Source: Steromphala cineraria (Eukaryota; Mollusca; Gastropoda; Trochida; Trochidae). From it: 64,000 nt of DNA. Made by a program: the position numbers and the translations under genes. Where the stretch lies: positions 62,318,575 through 62,382,574 of the forward strand of contig OU744725.1 of the NCBI GenBank assembly GCA_916613615.1, given 5' to 3'. The notes beneath the pieces were generated by a model, which ran no database searches, was not told where the DNA came from, and saw only the letters and a program-made list of their open reading frames with translations. Below are positions 47,232 through 59,169 of the stretch, piece by piece (within the stretch, counting starts at the first letter, position 1; every line of letters starts with the position of its first letter).

Positions 47232-47950
47232 TAGTCAGTTTTTACCCGATGAGCGGGGTTTTTCTTTGATTCCAAAGTTCAAATATTGTGAGAGTGATCA
47301 TGGCGACGAGCTACGAACATCTTGCCCCCAACGTTCTGCATGCATATATATCTTTCGAGCGTGTCACTGGTTTCAGTTTTGACCAAATCCCCGCGTTGAC
47401 TTTAGGCATGAAGACATCGACATTTGTTGCCGGTTGGTCTACATTCTCTCCCAACAGAGGCAGATCAAGTCAAGAAATGGTGAACTCTATCAACATTTCA
47501 TGACTTGATCTGCCTTTGTGGGAAGAGAATGCGTTTTCTATTGCGAGACTGAAAACTTTCAGACATGAACGACTTCAATTCCGTCATGTATTGGCGATGA
47601 TTCTCCAGCATTTCTGCTCAGAATCTGGCAATGTCACTCTCTGAACAAGGCGCCGCTGTCGTATAACTCTTCGCATTACCATTAGTATTGCAAGTGGAAT
47701 TACAAGCTGCCGAAGAAGGTTGAGGTTCGTTTTAGGGGTAATATAAGGTTATGTCAGGAAAATCAAGAATAGACTTTATGTGAATCTTAATTATTTGTTC
47801 TCTGACTGTTGATGATTGGTTTATGTAACGCGATTTTTTTGACACTATTAACATAAAACATTTAGCATTGACGTACACTTATCAGTGACGAAGTGGAAAT
47901 ATAATTTTCGAAAAAACGTGCTACTGTCCTTTGAAAAATTGAGCAGTATG

Positions 47951-48693
47951 TTCAATAATGATGATTTTAGAACAGCGTCGCTGATTGCACAACTATCTTT
48001 GATTTCCTCCAATCAGGCATCTCCCATTCTCATAAACTCGGCGAAAAAGAAGAGGCTCGATCAACATGTCATGACTTGATCTGCCTTGTGGGGAGAGAAT
48101 GTGAACACGCCCCAAATCTTCGAAAAGAAACTTCCGAAGTTCGACGACGCTTTCCTTTAGTTTTGACTACACACCTGCTTATATTTTTAATTTAAATCTG
48201 GTCTTAGATTTTTACGTCTTCTATGGTGCATCTCTTGTGCCGCAAGTCCAATAACCGAAACCACATCAAGAGTCAAGTCCCGTTTTAATGTCACTAGTCA
48301 GTTTTTACCCGATGAGCGGGGTTTTTCTTTGATTCCAAAGTTCAAATATTGTGAGAGTGATCATGGCGACGAGCTACGAACATCTTGCCCCCAACGTTCT
48401 GCATGCATATATATCTTTCGAGCGTGTCACTGGTTTCAGTTTTGACCAAATCCCCGCGTTGACTTTAGGCATGAAGACATCGACATTTGTTGCTGGTTGG
48501 TCTACATTCTCTCCCCATAGAGGCAGATCAAGTCAAGAAATGGTGAACTCTATCAACATTTCATGACTTGATCTGCCTTTGTGGGAAGAGAATGCGTTTT
48601 CTCTTGCGAGACTGAAAACTTTCAGACATGAACGACTTCAATTTCGTCATGTTTTGGCGATGATTCTCCAGCATTTCTGCTCAGAATCTGGCA
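47951..48693 (+). repeat. 1.06-kb tandem unit 5, truncated
   Basis: Runs from TTCAATAATGATG to CAGAATCTGGCA, then switches to an unrelated repeat at about 48694. The decayed family 1 part is missing. Confidence 0.92.
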
Positions 48694-49475
48694 TCGCATG
48701 GTGTTCATCCGTCCGTCGGTCCGTAAACTATGTGAAATTTCGACTTCTTCTCCAGAACCACAAGGCCTGAAAGCTGAAACATGGTGTACAGGCTCCTTGA
48801 CTAGTGAGGATTATAAATTGAAGCTTTGGTGACCCTGTGGCCCCTAACAAGGGCCACGCCCCTTAAAACCTATTTTCATCTTCTTCTCCAGAACCATAAG
48901 GCCTAGAAAGCTGAAACTTGGTGTACAGGCTCCTTGACTAGTGAGGATTATAAATTGTAGCTTTGGTGGCCCTGTGGCCCCTAATAAGGGCCACGCCCGT
49001 AAAACCTATTTTCATCTTCTTCTCCAGAACCATAAGCCATAGAAAGCTGAAACTTGGTGTACAAGCTCCTTGACTAGTGAGGATTATAAATTGTAGCTTT
49101 GGTGGCCCTGTAAAGCTGAAACCTTGTGAATATACTCTTTGACTAGACCCTTTAACCTAATTACATCTTTTTCTCAAGAAGCATCAGGCCTAGAAAGCTG
49201 AAACTGTGTGTGCAAACTCTTAAGTTAGATAAGGAGGATTCCAAATTATACATTTGGTGACCCTGTGGTCCAAAGTAAGGGGGAACCACATTTGCCACAG
49301 CCACACCCTTTAACCTAATTACATATTTTTCCCAAGAAGCATCAGGCCTAGAAAGCTGAAACTTTGTGTGCAAACTCCTAAGTTAGATAAGGGGGAACCA
49401 CATTTGCCACAACCAAAAGCAAAATTGATATGCAGTCTGATGAGCTACAGAGCCAATGGCTCTATTTTTAAGAAT
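48694..49475 (+). repeat. Element with ~135-bp internal tandem repeats, copy 1
   Basis: Enters with GCATGGTGTTCATCCGTCCGTC, followed by several diverged ~135-bp units with TTCTTCTCCAGAACCA, GAAAGCTGAAACTTGGTGTA, CTTGACTAGTGAGGATTATA and GTGGCCCTGTGGCCCCTAA. It ends with GATGAGCTACAGAGCCAATG and a small hairpin (AGAGCCA/TGGCTCT) followed by ATTTTT. The same end occurs in copy 2. Fixed ends with internal tandem units and a 3' hairpin recall Helitron-like elements of bivalves, but this is an inference. Confidence 0.75.
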
Positions 49476-49484
49476 AAGGAAGCT

Positions 49485-49800
49485 GCAAACTAAAAAAAGG
49501 CTAAGAGTGAGAGACTGATCCACCCCTTTAATTATGTATATCTAATGACGGGTCACAGCACGGACTACAGTCGGGAAGACTGTGGTCTTGCATCTCGTCT
49601 CCCTGTGCATGTGAATCAATACCTAGCTCTGTGCTTACACTGGGCCAGCTTGGAAAGACTGGACTTTCTAGTGGAGGTGAACCTTTCAGCTTATCTACTT
49701 ACCCAGGAGTAGTGTGTGATTGTGTTGATACAGTAGGCTTGGACTCTACCATTTATAACAGACTTGTCACCAAAAGGTAGGTGTGGTCTCTCAGCTTTCA
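49485..49800 (+). repeat. Dispersed repeat, copy A
   Basis: About 300 bp matching 54950-55245 in diverged form: CATGTGAATCAATA, AGCTCTG, GTGTGATTGTGTTGATAC, GACTTGTCACC and AGGTAGGT. Confidence 0.7.
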
Positions 49801-49809
49801 CTATATCAA

Positions 49810-50164
49810 AGGGGCAGTAGCACGTTTTAGTGGAATATAAGGTGATGTCAGGAAAATGAAAATAAATGGTTCCAGTTGAAAGACCATGCATTCAAACTAA
49901 ATGAAACAGTGATAAATCAAATATATAATGTAAAGTTAAGCAATGCTAGTACTTTTTCTTACACAAAATGAATTAAAGGTGTTCACATCAATGTGCCTGC
50001 CAATGGATTTCATGTAAATCTTTATAATATGTTCTCTGACTATGGATGATTGGTTTGTGTAATGAGATTTTTGACACTTTCGAAATCATACATTTAGCAT
50101 TAACGTACAATCATCAGTGAAAATTTTAAAATATAATATTTCGAAAAAACATGCTACTGCCCCT
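49810..50164 (-). mobile_element. Family 1 MITE, full copy (minus)
   Basis: 355 bp with both terminal repeats; the right flank is TTAA and the left TCAA. Its centre provides the uninterrupted sequence (CATTCAAACTAAATG) used to confirm the nested insertion at 5832. Confidence 0.9.
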
Positions 50165-50882
50165 TTAAAAAGAAACCTTACCAACCAAGATATTCGTAAT
50201 TAATTATATTTCTTATAAATCTATCAAACCAATAAAAGAGTGGGATGTATGTATTGGTTTTCTAGAGGGATTAAGTGAGCATTTAATCTTCAAATATATC
50301 TTCGGCATAATCTTGATGAATCAAACGTTCACAACAGACTGTACAATAAACTAAATTTTCTTTCAAATTAAAGATTAAATCTAATTTGCTTGAACAGAAA
50401 CACTGATCGAACCGTTGGTGTCATTTCGATCATTATATACGAATTTTTAAATTTCATTGTTTTTGTATTGGAAGTCACATGATGAAAACACGAGAATGTC
50501 AGATTTAAAAAATATTTCTTAATTTATCATTTATTGCGTCTTTAGTTTTTAACATTGAATGCATTTCACAGTGAATTTTAATTTTGATAAACACTTGGTT
50601 GCATACACATTATCGACACACTTGAAACATAGTATATTGCATGTCAAATGCTAAACCAAAGATGGAAATGTATATGTTTTACATACATGTGTTCCCACTT
50701 CCCCCCGCAAGCAATATCAAACATGAATACATGAATAAGTTTTTTTCTTCCAAGGAGAAACTTAGATCACGAACAGTAATGCTAGGTCAAATTTTTAATA
50801 TTTATCAATAGAGACTGATATCTATCCAAATAAAAGTAGTAGTTCATGTATTATGTATAGTGTTGTTAATGCATAGTTTAAA
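50165..50882. other. AT-rich intergenic
   Basis: Nothing recognised between the two family 1 copies. Confidence 0.35.
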
Positions 50883-51231
50883 AGGGGCAGTAGCACGTTT
50901 TTTGAAAATTTAGTATTTTATAATTTTCACTGTACGTTAATGTAAAGTGTATTATGTTGATAGTGTCAAAAATCTCATAACTCGAAACAATCATCCATAG
51001 TCAGAGGACAAAGTATAAATATTCACATAAAATCCATCGGCGGCCATTTTGTGTGAACACCTTTAATTCTTTTTGTGTAAGCAAAAGGACTGGGATGGCT
51101 AACCTTTATATCATATATTTGAATTATTACAGCTTCATTTAGTTTAAATACTTTGTCTTTTAATTGGAACCATTAATTTTCATTTTCCTGACATCACCTT
51201 ATATTGCTTGTAAAAACGTGCTACTGCCCCT
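50883..51231 (+). mobile_element. Family 1 MITE, full copy
   Basis: 349 bp with both terminal repeats; TTAA at the right, TAAA at the left. Confidence 0.9.
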
Positions 51232-51529
51232 TTAAGATTTGATGTGATGTAAAACATAGCTTAACTTAGATTGTTAACGATAACTATATTACCATATCGA
51301 CCGAGCTTCAGTTAGGCAAGGCCCTCAGGTTTATTATTGATATCCGTTTTGGCATCTTTAACTTCCATGATATATAGACAAATTTTGTTATTACCATGTC
51401 ATAACAAGCAAGAATGGTGTTCTTTTAAAAGGGCACTCAGTATTTATCGTTTAAGATTTTAACATTCTGGGGGAAAAAATAGGGAAAATTACATTATTGT
51501 AATAAAAAAATGTAGTTTTAGATCATCTG

Positions 51530-52060
51530 GCCTGGCCCGATGGGCTAATGGCATGGCATGGCATGGTGTCCGGCGTCCGTCCGTCCGTTGTGGGATTTCG
51601 ACTTCTTTTCCAGAACCATATGGCCTAGAAAGCTAAAACTTTGTGTACAAACTCATTGGCTAGTGAGGATTATAAATTGTAGCTTTGGTGGCCCTGTGGC
51701 CCCTAATAAAGGCCTCAGTGTCACGACCGTAAAACCTATTTTCATCTTCTTCTCCAGAACCATAAAGCCTAGAAAGCTGAAACTTTGTTTACAGACTCCT
51801 TGACTAGAAAGGATTTATAATTGTAGCTTTGGTGGCCCTGTGGCCCTTATTAGGGCCCACAGGGGCCACAACCTAAAACCCTGTTTCCATCTTCTTCTCC
51901 AGAAGCATATGCCTAGAAAGCTGAAACTTTGTGTACAAACTCCTTGACTAATGAGGATTAATAATTGTAGATTTTGTGACCCTGTGGCCCCTACTAAGGG
52001 GGGATCAATCAAATGTAAAGCCTGATGAGCTACAGAGCCAATGGCTCTATTTTTTAGTCA
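51530..52060 (+). repeat. Element with ~135-bp internal tandem repeats, copy 2
   Basis: Enters through GGCATGGCATGGCATGG and CGTCCGTCCGTCCGTT, has about three ~135-bp units, and ends with the same GATGAGCTACAGAGCCAATG hairpin terminus as copy 1. The left border lies near the GATCATCTGGCCTGGCCCG motif. Confidence 0.75.
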
Positions 52061-52693
52061 ACAATATGTTTCAAATTTTTTTAATGATGCACATTTGATA
52101 ACAGAGTATATATTTGGAAATATAATCCAACACTAGCTACCACACATGATTTTGCTTGAGTGAGGTAATATGATATCTACAATGAAAACGTTTTGATACA
52201 ATGACATTATCCGTTACTGGCAATACAAGGCTTGACGACACTTAGAACAGAGCTGACATTCCTATGACAAACGTGTTGATATTAATTGCTATGACGTCAT
52301 AATTCTAGAGACGTCACAGTGCTGTGACCTCACTGCTGACCTAGATATAACTGCATCCTTTTGCTGATAACTGTTGATAAAGATTTAGAATGATCTCACA
52401 CTTATTGATTAAAGTAAGACCAGTAAGTAACAACCAGCAAGTGTTGTTATTTGATATCAGAAGACACGAAGTTGAGGTTCTCTATTAATAAACAAACTGA
52501 TTTTTCTTCTGTCAACAAACTTGAATAAAAGACTGTGGTAAAGCTTTTGGATATGATTCTCTGCAACCTCATCAAGGTCTTATATATTATGAGTTGATGT
52601 TGATGTGCCTGTAAATAATTGAAGTGATCGGTTATTAGAATGAAAATGAGCTAGGGGAGAGATGATGAGTTTAAATCCCCTGAGATGGGGTAC
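52061..52693. other. Intergenic, nothing recognised
   Basis: Contains TGACGTCA at 52292-52299 and a nearby GACGTCAC. No gene. Confidence 0.3.
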
Positions 52694-53197
52694 GGGATAG
52701 CTCAGTCGGCAAGAGCGCCGGTCTCACGTTGCTGAGGTCCGGGGTTCGAATCCCATCCAGGCCAAGGTGTAAAAACCTAGAGTTCACCTCTGTTAGAACT
52801 CTATAAGTGTCACCCTGGAGCCCTAGTGTGTAGTGCAACAAAAACTGCGCACTTAAAAGATCCCACGAATTCATGTCAGTGGCTGAATGGTGGATACATG
52901 AACACGTGCATACGCCGAGCTGTCGGTTATCAGCGTTCAGCAGTGTTGGACAAACTGCTGTGACTATTTGTCTCAGTTCACCCAGCTGTGAATGGGTACC
53001 CTGTGAGGCATAGAATGGTCCCTAACCTGAGCGCCACATATGGATGCCGGTTGAATACTCCCCAGGGAGTTGAATTGGAAAAATGATTGGACAGTGAAAG
53101 AATGTCATTGACCAGGGGAAACAATAAGCGCCTTGAGCAACCACGAGTGGTTGGATATGCGCGCTATATAAATATCCATATAATAATAATAATAATA
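52694..53197 (+). mobile_element. tRNA-derived SINE, full length
   Basis: The head (52694-52763) is tRNA-like with an A box TAGCTCAGTCGG (52698-52709) and B box GGTTCGAATCC (52743-52753), the internal RNA polymerase III promoter. A ~360-bp body follows, with an ACTGCGCACTTAAAAGATC motif. The 3' end AGCGCC.TTGAGCAACC...GCGCTATATAAAT (53127-53172) leads to an (AAT)n tail. The last part matches the 3' end of the LINE at 45435-47231, so that LINE type probably supplies its retrotransposition machinery. Confidence 0.9.
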
Positions 53198-54949
53198 AAA
53201 TGTAATGATTCCAGGCAGTTTTTGTGTACGTGAAAGTGTACATTGCAAAACCCTCAGCTATTCACTAATTGGTTATTTTACTCAATAAATTTGATCAATA
53301 TGCGTTATCAGACTTAGGTTTAATATTGCTTTGATATTGATGTTGCACTATCACTTATTCATAGCATTTTGTTGGAGTCAGATTTACTCAAATAATGTTA
53401 AAACATAAATTTATCACGCAGTGTCATTGCAATAATTTGGGTTATAGCACACACAAATTATGTCGTTTAGGATGTCATTCTTTTCATTTTTATGCGTTAA
53501 AAATAACTAAAATGTTTTTTCCTGTTAAGCCCCAAAAAAATTATAAAATGTTTCTGGTCTCTGCATACAGGTAAAAATGATGCGATGACGCGGACTTTTT
53601 AAAATTTCCAAATATTTTTTTTTATTATTGAATAAGAATTTTTTTAACGGAATTTGAAAAAATAAATGATTTAAACTTTGGATCCCTTTGTAGCTTTGAA
53701 GGCTTACTAAAACAGAAATATGAAAGTTCAAGTTTCAATGTTTTTTTCTGGGCCTAGGGACTACATTTCCATTTTCTTCCATGTCAACATCTGGAAAAAA
53801 AGGCTTGATGCGGGGGTTTGAAACTTACGCGGGCGGAAACCAGAAACAAATTACTTTTTTTCTAGGTCAGTGATCATGCATGTAGATTCGAAAGGTCTGT
53901 GCACTAAAGCGCACAACCCAAATGGAATTATTAATAACATAAATAGATAATCATTAATAAGACCTCTTTGATCAGATCTCATAAGTGATCAGAAAGACGT
54001 GTAATGATCACAGACCCTTTAACATAATGATCATTATGAACTCCTTATGGACGTATACCTTTGTTACTTCCAAAATCAAAATGCAAATGCGAGCAACATG
54101 TTTTCCTTATAAGCAGGGTTAACCCTTTCATATCCTCCCGACTTAAAAAATTAACAGTATTTTCAAATTTGTCTTTCTTGTAATGTACGATTAGCAACCC
54201 ATCATACTTGAAACAACCAGCTTGCGGGTTCACATCTGTACGATTAGGTTTACAGATTTAACTAACAAACTACTTTTATACCGTACACTTACAGATATTT
54301 TACATTACAATCTTCATATCTTTAGAAAAATACCACTATTTTCACCAAATTTGATATTGCACTGAAATAAGGATGTAATGAAATGTCTGTTAACCGTCGT
54401 TCAATTAAATTTAATTGAGTTTTATAATTATCAGTCGTATTAATTATGCTACTTATATTTCAAATGTCATATTTGCAGTTTTTTAAAGTAAATTTTAACT
54501 ATGATGATTTCAATACGATTCCGAATAATTTAATGAATTTCATATTGGTAATCTTTTCTAAGTAGTTGCACACAAAAAATCTATAACCGAATAATCCGGA
54601 AAGGTATGCGAAATATATTTATAGAATTTCACATACAATCATAGTAAAACTAAACTTCTTTAAAAATCGGACACGTTAACACACGAGCGAAGTTCTTTGT
54701 CAAATCCGTATAAAAAAGGATAAAATGTTTCATTACAAAAAATGCAAATCGTGTATGAAATATACTTGATGGATTCAACTAATCCTCTGCCAAGTAGGGA
54801 AATAGTGTCAGATACCTTTCATAGACACGAGCGAATCGTGCTGCATGTGCATACAGCTGACAGCAACAGACAATCAAATATTTTGACCTGTCTGTACCAA
54901 AACAGATTGTTAAGAACCTTCTCTATCAAGTCTCCTAAAATCACCTAAA
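53198..54949. other. AT-rich intergenic
   Basis: No frame with protein character and no repeat shared with the rest of the window was noticed. Confidence 0.3.
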
Positions 54950-55245
54950 GGGAAGGCTAACTTTAATCCCTTTAAATTATGTACATCACATCAAAATGGG
55001 TCGAAGCGCAGAGTGCAATTGTTGAGACAGAGACTGCTTCCCGTCCCATGCATGTGAATCAATAGGCTACCAAGCTCTGAGCACAAGGCCAGATTGGAAG
55101 AGATGGTCACAGAACGGTAAACGTCTAATGGACGTGATCATCTCGGGCTTATCTAGCTTACACGGGAATATAGTGTGATTGTGTTGATGCATCGGAGTTT
55201 GGATCTACCATTGAAGACAGATTTGTCACCCTTTAGGTAGGTCAT
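54950..55245 (+). repeat. Dispersed repeat, copy B
   Basis: Diverged partner of 49485-49800. It runs directly into the 200-bp tandem repeat, which begins with the repeat's own GATTTGTCACC...AGGTAGGTCATTCAATC end. Confidence 0.7.
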
Positions 55246-55835
55246 TCAATCTTGATTTTAGCGGGGAGGAAATGTTGTTGAATTGAATAACAGATTGGTG
55301 GTTGTAAAATTCAATGAGGACGATTGTTATCAGATTGTTTTTGTGATTGACGTTTAATTTTAACAATTGCTGTATGAGTTACCATTTAGATTAAAATGAC
55401 AACATCTACTATTTAACACAGATTTGTCACCCTCAGGTAGGTCATTCAATCTTGATTTTAGCGGTGAGGAAATGTTGTTGAATTGAATAACAGAGTTTTG
55501 GTTGTAAACATTCAAGGAGGAAGATTGTTATCAGATTGTTTTTGTGATTGATGTTTTATTTAAACTATTGCTGCATGAGTTACGATTTAGATTGACATGA
55601 CAATATGAACATGATCATGAATAAGGAAAACACTTGCGTCACATTAAGTGGTACGGAGGAAATGTTGTTGAATTGAATAACAGAGTTTTGGTTGTAAAAT
55701 TCAATGAGGAAGATTGTTATCAGATTGTTTTTGTGATTGATGTTTAATCTTAACAGTTGCTGCATGAGTTACCATTTAGATTAAAATGACAATATGAGCA
55801 TGATCATGAATAAGTCAACACTTGCGTCACATTAA
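55218..55835 (+). repeat. ~200-bp tandem repeat, three copies
   Basis: The landmark GGAAATGTTGTTGAATTGAA occurs near 55268, 55468 and 55658, followed each time by AACAG, GATTGTTATCAGATTGTTTT and GAGTTAC.ATTTAGATT. The third unit lacks the initial TTTGTCACC part. Confidence 0.9.
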
Positions 55836-56034
55836 GTGGTATATATATGAGGAGGTTTGCACATGAATGGAAATTGTCGGTATCTATGATATCATAAGCA
55901 ATGATATGTGGCAAAAGGGCATTACACGTGATTATTCACTCGCTATGATATATATACAATAAGTCATTACCATATTTGACAGGAAATAATCCGATATTAT
56001 TCCTTGATGAGGTTGTATGTTTTGATACACTTCT

Positions 56035-56325
56035 AAAAAGATGTTAAGGAACACTCAAGTTGTAATATTATTTGCACTAACTATAACCGACGGCAGCTCA
56101 AAGATAAGTGTTCTGTTTTTCACTTCTTAGGATATCACTTTCAAAGCGATAAAGTCACCTAAGACAAGACCACAATGTTGTGAACCTGAGCCATCTGACA
56201 TCCTCTTTTTTTTAACGTCATGTTTCTGACATTAAATGCTGAAACAATCCCCATTCTTCATGATACTACAGATACCTTTATCCGATCAGTACATCACAAA
56301 ACGTGAATTTGAACAGCCAAGGCTT
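56035..56325. repeat. Dispersed repeat related to the right-end duplication
   Basis: GGAACACTCA, GATATCACTTTCAAAGCGATA and CATCTGACATCCT match 59590-59935, and CTTCATGATACT..AGATCAGTACATCAC matches 61850 and 63250 in diverged form. Confidence 0.65.
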
Positions 56326-56329
56326 TTAC

Positions 56330-56669
56330 ATTCTCTCCCCACAGAGGCAGATCAAGTCATGACATGTTTTACGCCGAAATCCGTTGGTTCCGGCAGTTTC
56401 CCCTGGCGGAAAAAAAATTTCACCACAATCCATTTGAATTTCTGTATCAAATGACAACGGTTCTCGCATGGAAAGGGTGGTTCAAATCAAAATGCTTTTG
56501 CCATGATTCAGTAGCCAAAATGATGGTTTTAGAACACCGTCGCTGATTGCACAACTAACTTTGATTGCCTCCAATAAGGCATCTCCAATTCTATCCCACA
56601 AACTCGGCGTAATATAACAGAGGCTGTATCAACACTTCATGACTTGATCTGCCTATGTGGGGAGAGAAT
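56330..56669 (+). mobile_element. Family 2 TIR element, best-kept copy
   Basis: 340 bp with well-kept termini (ATTCTCTCCCCACAGAGGC and GTGGGGAGAGAAT), about 37 bp or more of inverted repeat including GATCAAGTCATGA. A small deletion follows the left TIR. A possible imperfect 9-bp duplication (7 of 9) flanks it. Confidence 0.88.
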
Positions 56670-58480
56670 GAGGGTATTACTGTAAATCTGACTTTTATGC
56701 ACCAATATGTTTTAGCTTCCGTTTATTGTCTAATGTACATTTATCGCCCAAGGCAATGATGTAGGCAAATGTACCCCCTTTTCAAACTAACAGTTTTTCC
56801 AACCCATATATATTCGGCTTTTCCCCCTGAGATTAACGATGGGTTTGACAAAAGTTGCCAGATATAAATATATTGATTTACGTATCCGACTCAAAACAAT
56901 TATTTCAACATTTACTTAAAGATCCACTCAAACGTTTGGTCAATGAGTGTTAAAAAGGATTGATATTGTCTTCGGCTTTTAAGTACTTATATCATTTTAT
57001 TGTTAAACTCATTATTGAACTCTTAACGAATTTTCCCTTATTAATGCTATCCAATTTTATATATATCATTGGAATGAAACGGAAACAACATTGAACTTAT
57101 GTAGCAGCAACATCCGTTTGAATATACTTATTCTATATAACGTTTCATGTAATAGGTGAGTATGACGTAACCTGCTAATCAAATCAAGCGCAAAAATATT
57201 TTTAAACCGAAACACGTACAATAACTTGATAATTAAGTCAAGCAATACTGACATACAATCCTTATAAGGACATCGCTGTGAGAGTCTATAACGATATGGC
57301 TATTTCAGGAATAAGGAAGAACCATTGATGGATTATTCATCGGCAATTACCACTGTATGGTGCATATCACCTTTTTCTTTTACCTTGCCACGCCATAGGT
57401 AAGAGATCTTCTGAGTACAAAGAACTGGTGTATCAACAATATTTCAAATAGACCAATTCCACAGACCAATCTGCCGATGTCACTTTAAGGGTTTAATTAC
57501 TTATTTTAGTTAATGACATTGTCCCCTTCTGTAATTCTGTTTATGGTGAAAAATTACACAAAATTTTCATTGTTTGGCTTAAAATCAGTTGACATGAACA
57601 GTTTTTTATTTACATACATTATTTCTGAACATGCAAATATTCATAGTTATAAATAATGTGAACAGTACACCATAAAACATATCATATAAATATATGTTAT
57701 TATACTATCATTCCTCCTTCAATTCTGGCAATGTTTTTTCAAGAAAATGTTTCTTTTACGGAGCATTTTAACATGAAAGGTATTTATTAACCTATGATTG
57801 AAAACCAACATTTGTAAGGATAACATACTGACGTTTACCTTTTAAATGTCTTAATATGTTCATTGGAATTTTTCCCGACCCAAATGTTTATATTTTCAAC
57901 CAAAAACCGAGGGAGAGGTTTATAGAATTTTGACATTCATCAACGTCGCCAACATACAATTCAAGACTTTTTTTAGAAGGTTTTACATTTTACATAAATT
58001 ACATTACTAACATTACGTAAACTACATAACTATTGCTATATGTGAATATTTTATATATCCGTGTTTTTGTTATTGTTTAATTATTGAGAAGTGAATGAGA
58101 TGTAAACAAATATCCCCTTGGGATAATAATGCCATTACCTTTCTTTATCTTATTACAAATGATATATTATAGAGACAAATTAAGTTTCAAACCAACGGAA
58201 AAGTGTAGCTGTGACTGTAATACTGAGGATACTCTTAATTATACCCTACTTCCGGTCTCGTTGCTATGGTTTCCTTTGTTCTAACTGTATGTGTATTGAC
58301 GGATACACCTCTCTTTCTATGTTGTAACTGTAGGTTATCCACTGATACACCTCTACTTTTCTGATACACCAACACTTTATTGTTAATCTACACTTGGTCA
58401 GGAGAAGAGAACTTCAACGTTGGCAAATAAACGGACTTGTAAAATTTAGAATTTTACATTTTTGAGAATTATAATCAAAG
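56670..58480. other. AT-rich intergenic
   Basis: No gene or repeat recognised. Confidence 0.3.
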
Positions 58481-58481
58481 A

Positions 58482-58544
58482 TGGTGGGAATCGAACCAGG
58501 GACCTTTATATTGTTGACCAGCGACTCTATCGACGGAGCTAACG
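58482..58544 (-). repeat. tRNA-like sequence (SINE head or pseudogene)
   Basis: The minus strand reads TTAGCTCCGTCGATAGAG (A-box-like) and GGTTCGATTCC (B box, 58487-58497) at tRNA spacing, preceded by AGGTCCCT. No matching acceptor stem was found, so a working tRNA is unlikely. Confidence 0.45.
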
Positions 58545-58550
58545 AGGATT

Positions 58551-59091
58551 GATACAAGCAGAGGTATTTTCTGTGAGGTATATTCAAATGAATAACTCTG
58601 ATAAAATTAAAAGAACTTTAAAAGAAGACTATTTTATCAAGAAATTCCTCCCCAAACTCAATGTTGGTAAATATTAACATTTGTTCATGTTGTTGAACCA
58701 AAATGTACTTTGTTCCCTACTGTGACGTCACAATATAAACGATGACGTCATAGACTTTTGTAACGTTTCATTCTCCCTGAAGATTAAAAGTGAAACCGGT
58801 AGGAGAAAAATCCGGCATTATGTTTTTATTTAATATTCATTAGACGAAGTTGGACCATTCACCTGGACAATAAACTTTTTGTGAAAATATAAACCTATAT
58901 ATATAATTACTAGTATAAACCAATTTTAATGAAATGAAGTTAGTTTATGGTTTTAAACCGCAAATAGAAGAGTATTATTGATATTCTATTGATCTTGTTA
59001 GGTCAAGAGCTATATACTTAAAGAATGATAGAATGCTCTTTTTTGTCAAATATGACTCGACCCGAGTGGGGTTTAAGTCAGACATACACAC
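58551..59091. other. Intergenic, nothing recognised
   Basis: Contains two TGACGTCA palindromes (58723-58730, 58743-58750) and no gene. Confidence 0.3.
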
Positions 59092-59169
59092 ACTTCCCTC
59101 GGTGTATCGCTACGCCTCGGAGACCCACGATTCAAACAGGAGGTTATTGAGCGATACACCTCGGGAAGT
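59092..59169. repeat. 78-bp hairpin
   Basis: Arms ACTTCCCTCGGTGTATCGCT and AGCGATACACCTCGGGAAGT pair at 18 of 20 positions around a ~38-bp loop. Confidence 0.75.

Larger units (their letters stand above)
45085..47950 (+). repeat. 1.06-kb tandem unit 4, split by a LINE
   Basis: About 1063 bp of unit sequence interrupted at 45435-47231. Unit sequence resumes at AGTCAGTTTTTACCCG exactly where it left off. Confidence 0.95.

Noticed and set aside
52694..52763. Functional tRNA gene
   Set aside because: A and B boxes are good, but it is followed by a ~430-bp SINE body and an (AAT)n tail, and no convincing acceptor stem is seen.
58482..58544. Functional tRNA gene on the minus strand
   Set aside because: B box and D-arm-like parts are present, but the acceptor stem does not pair.
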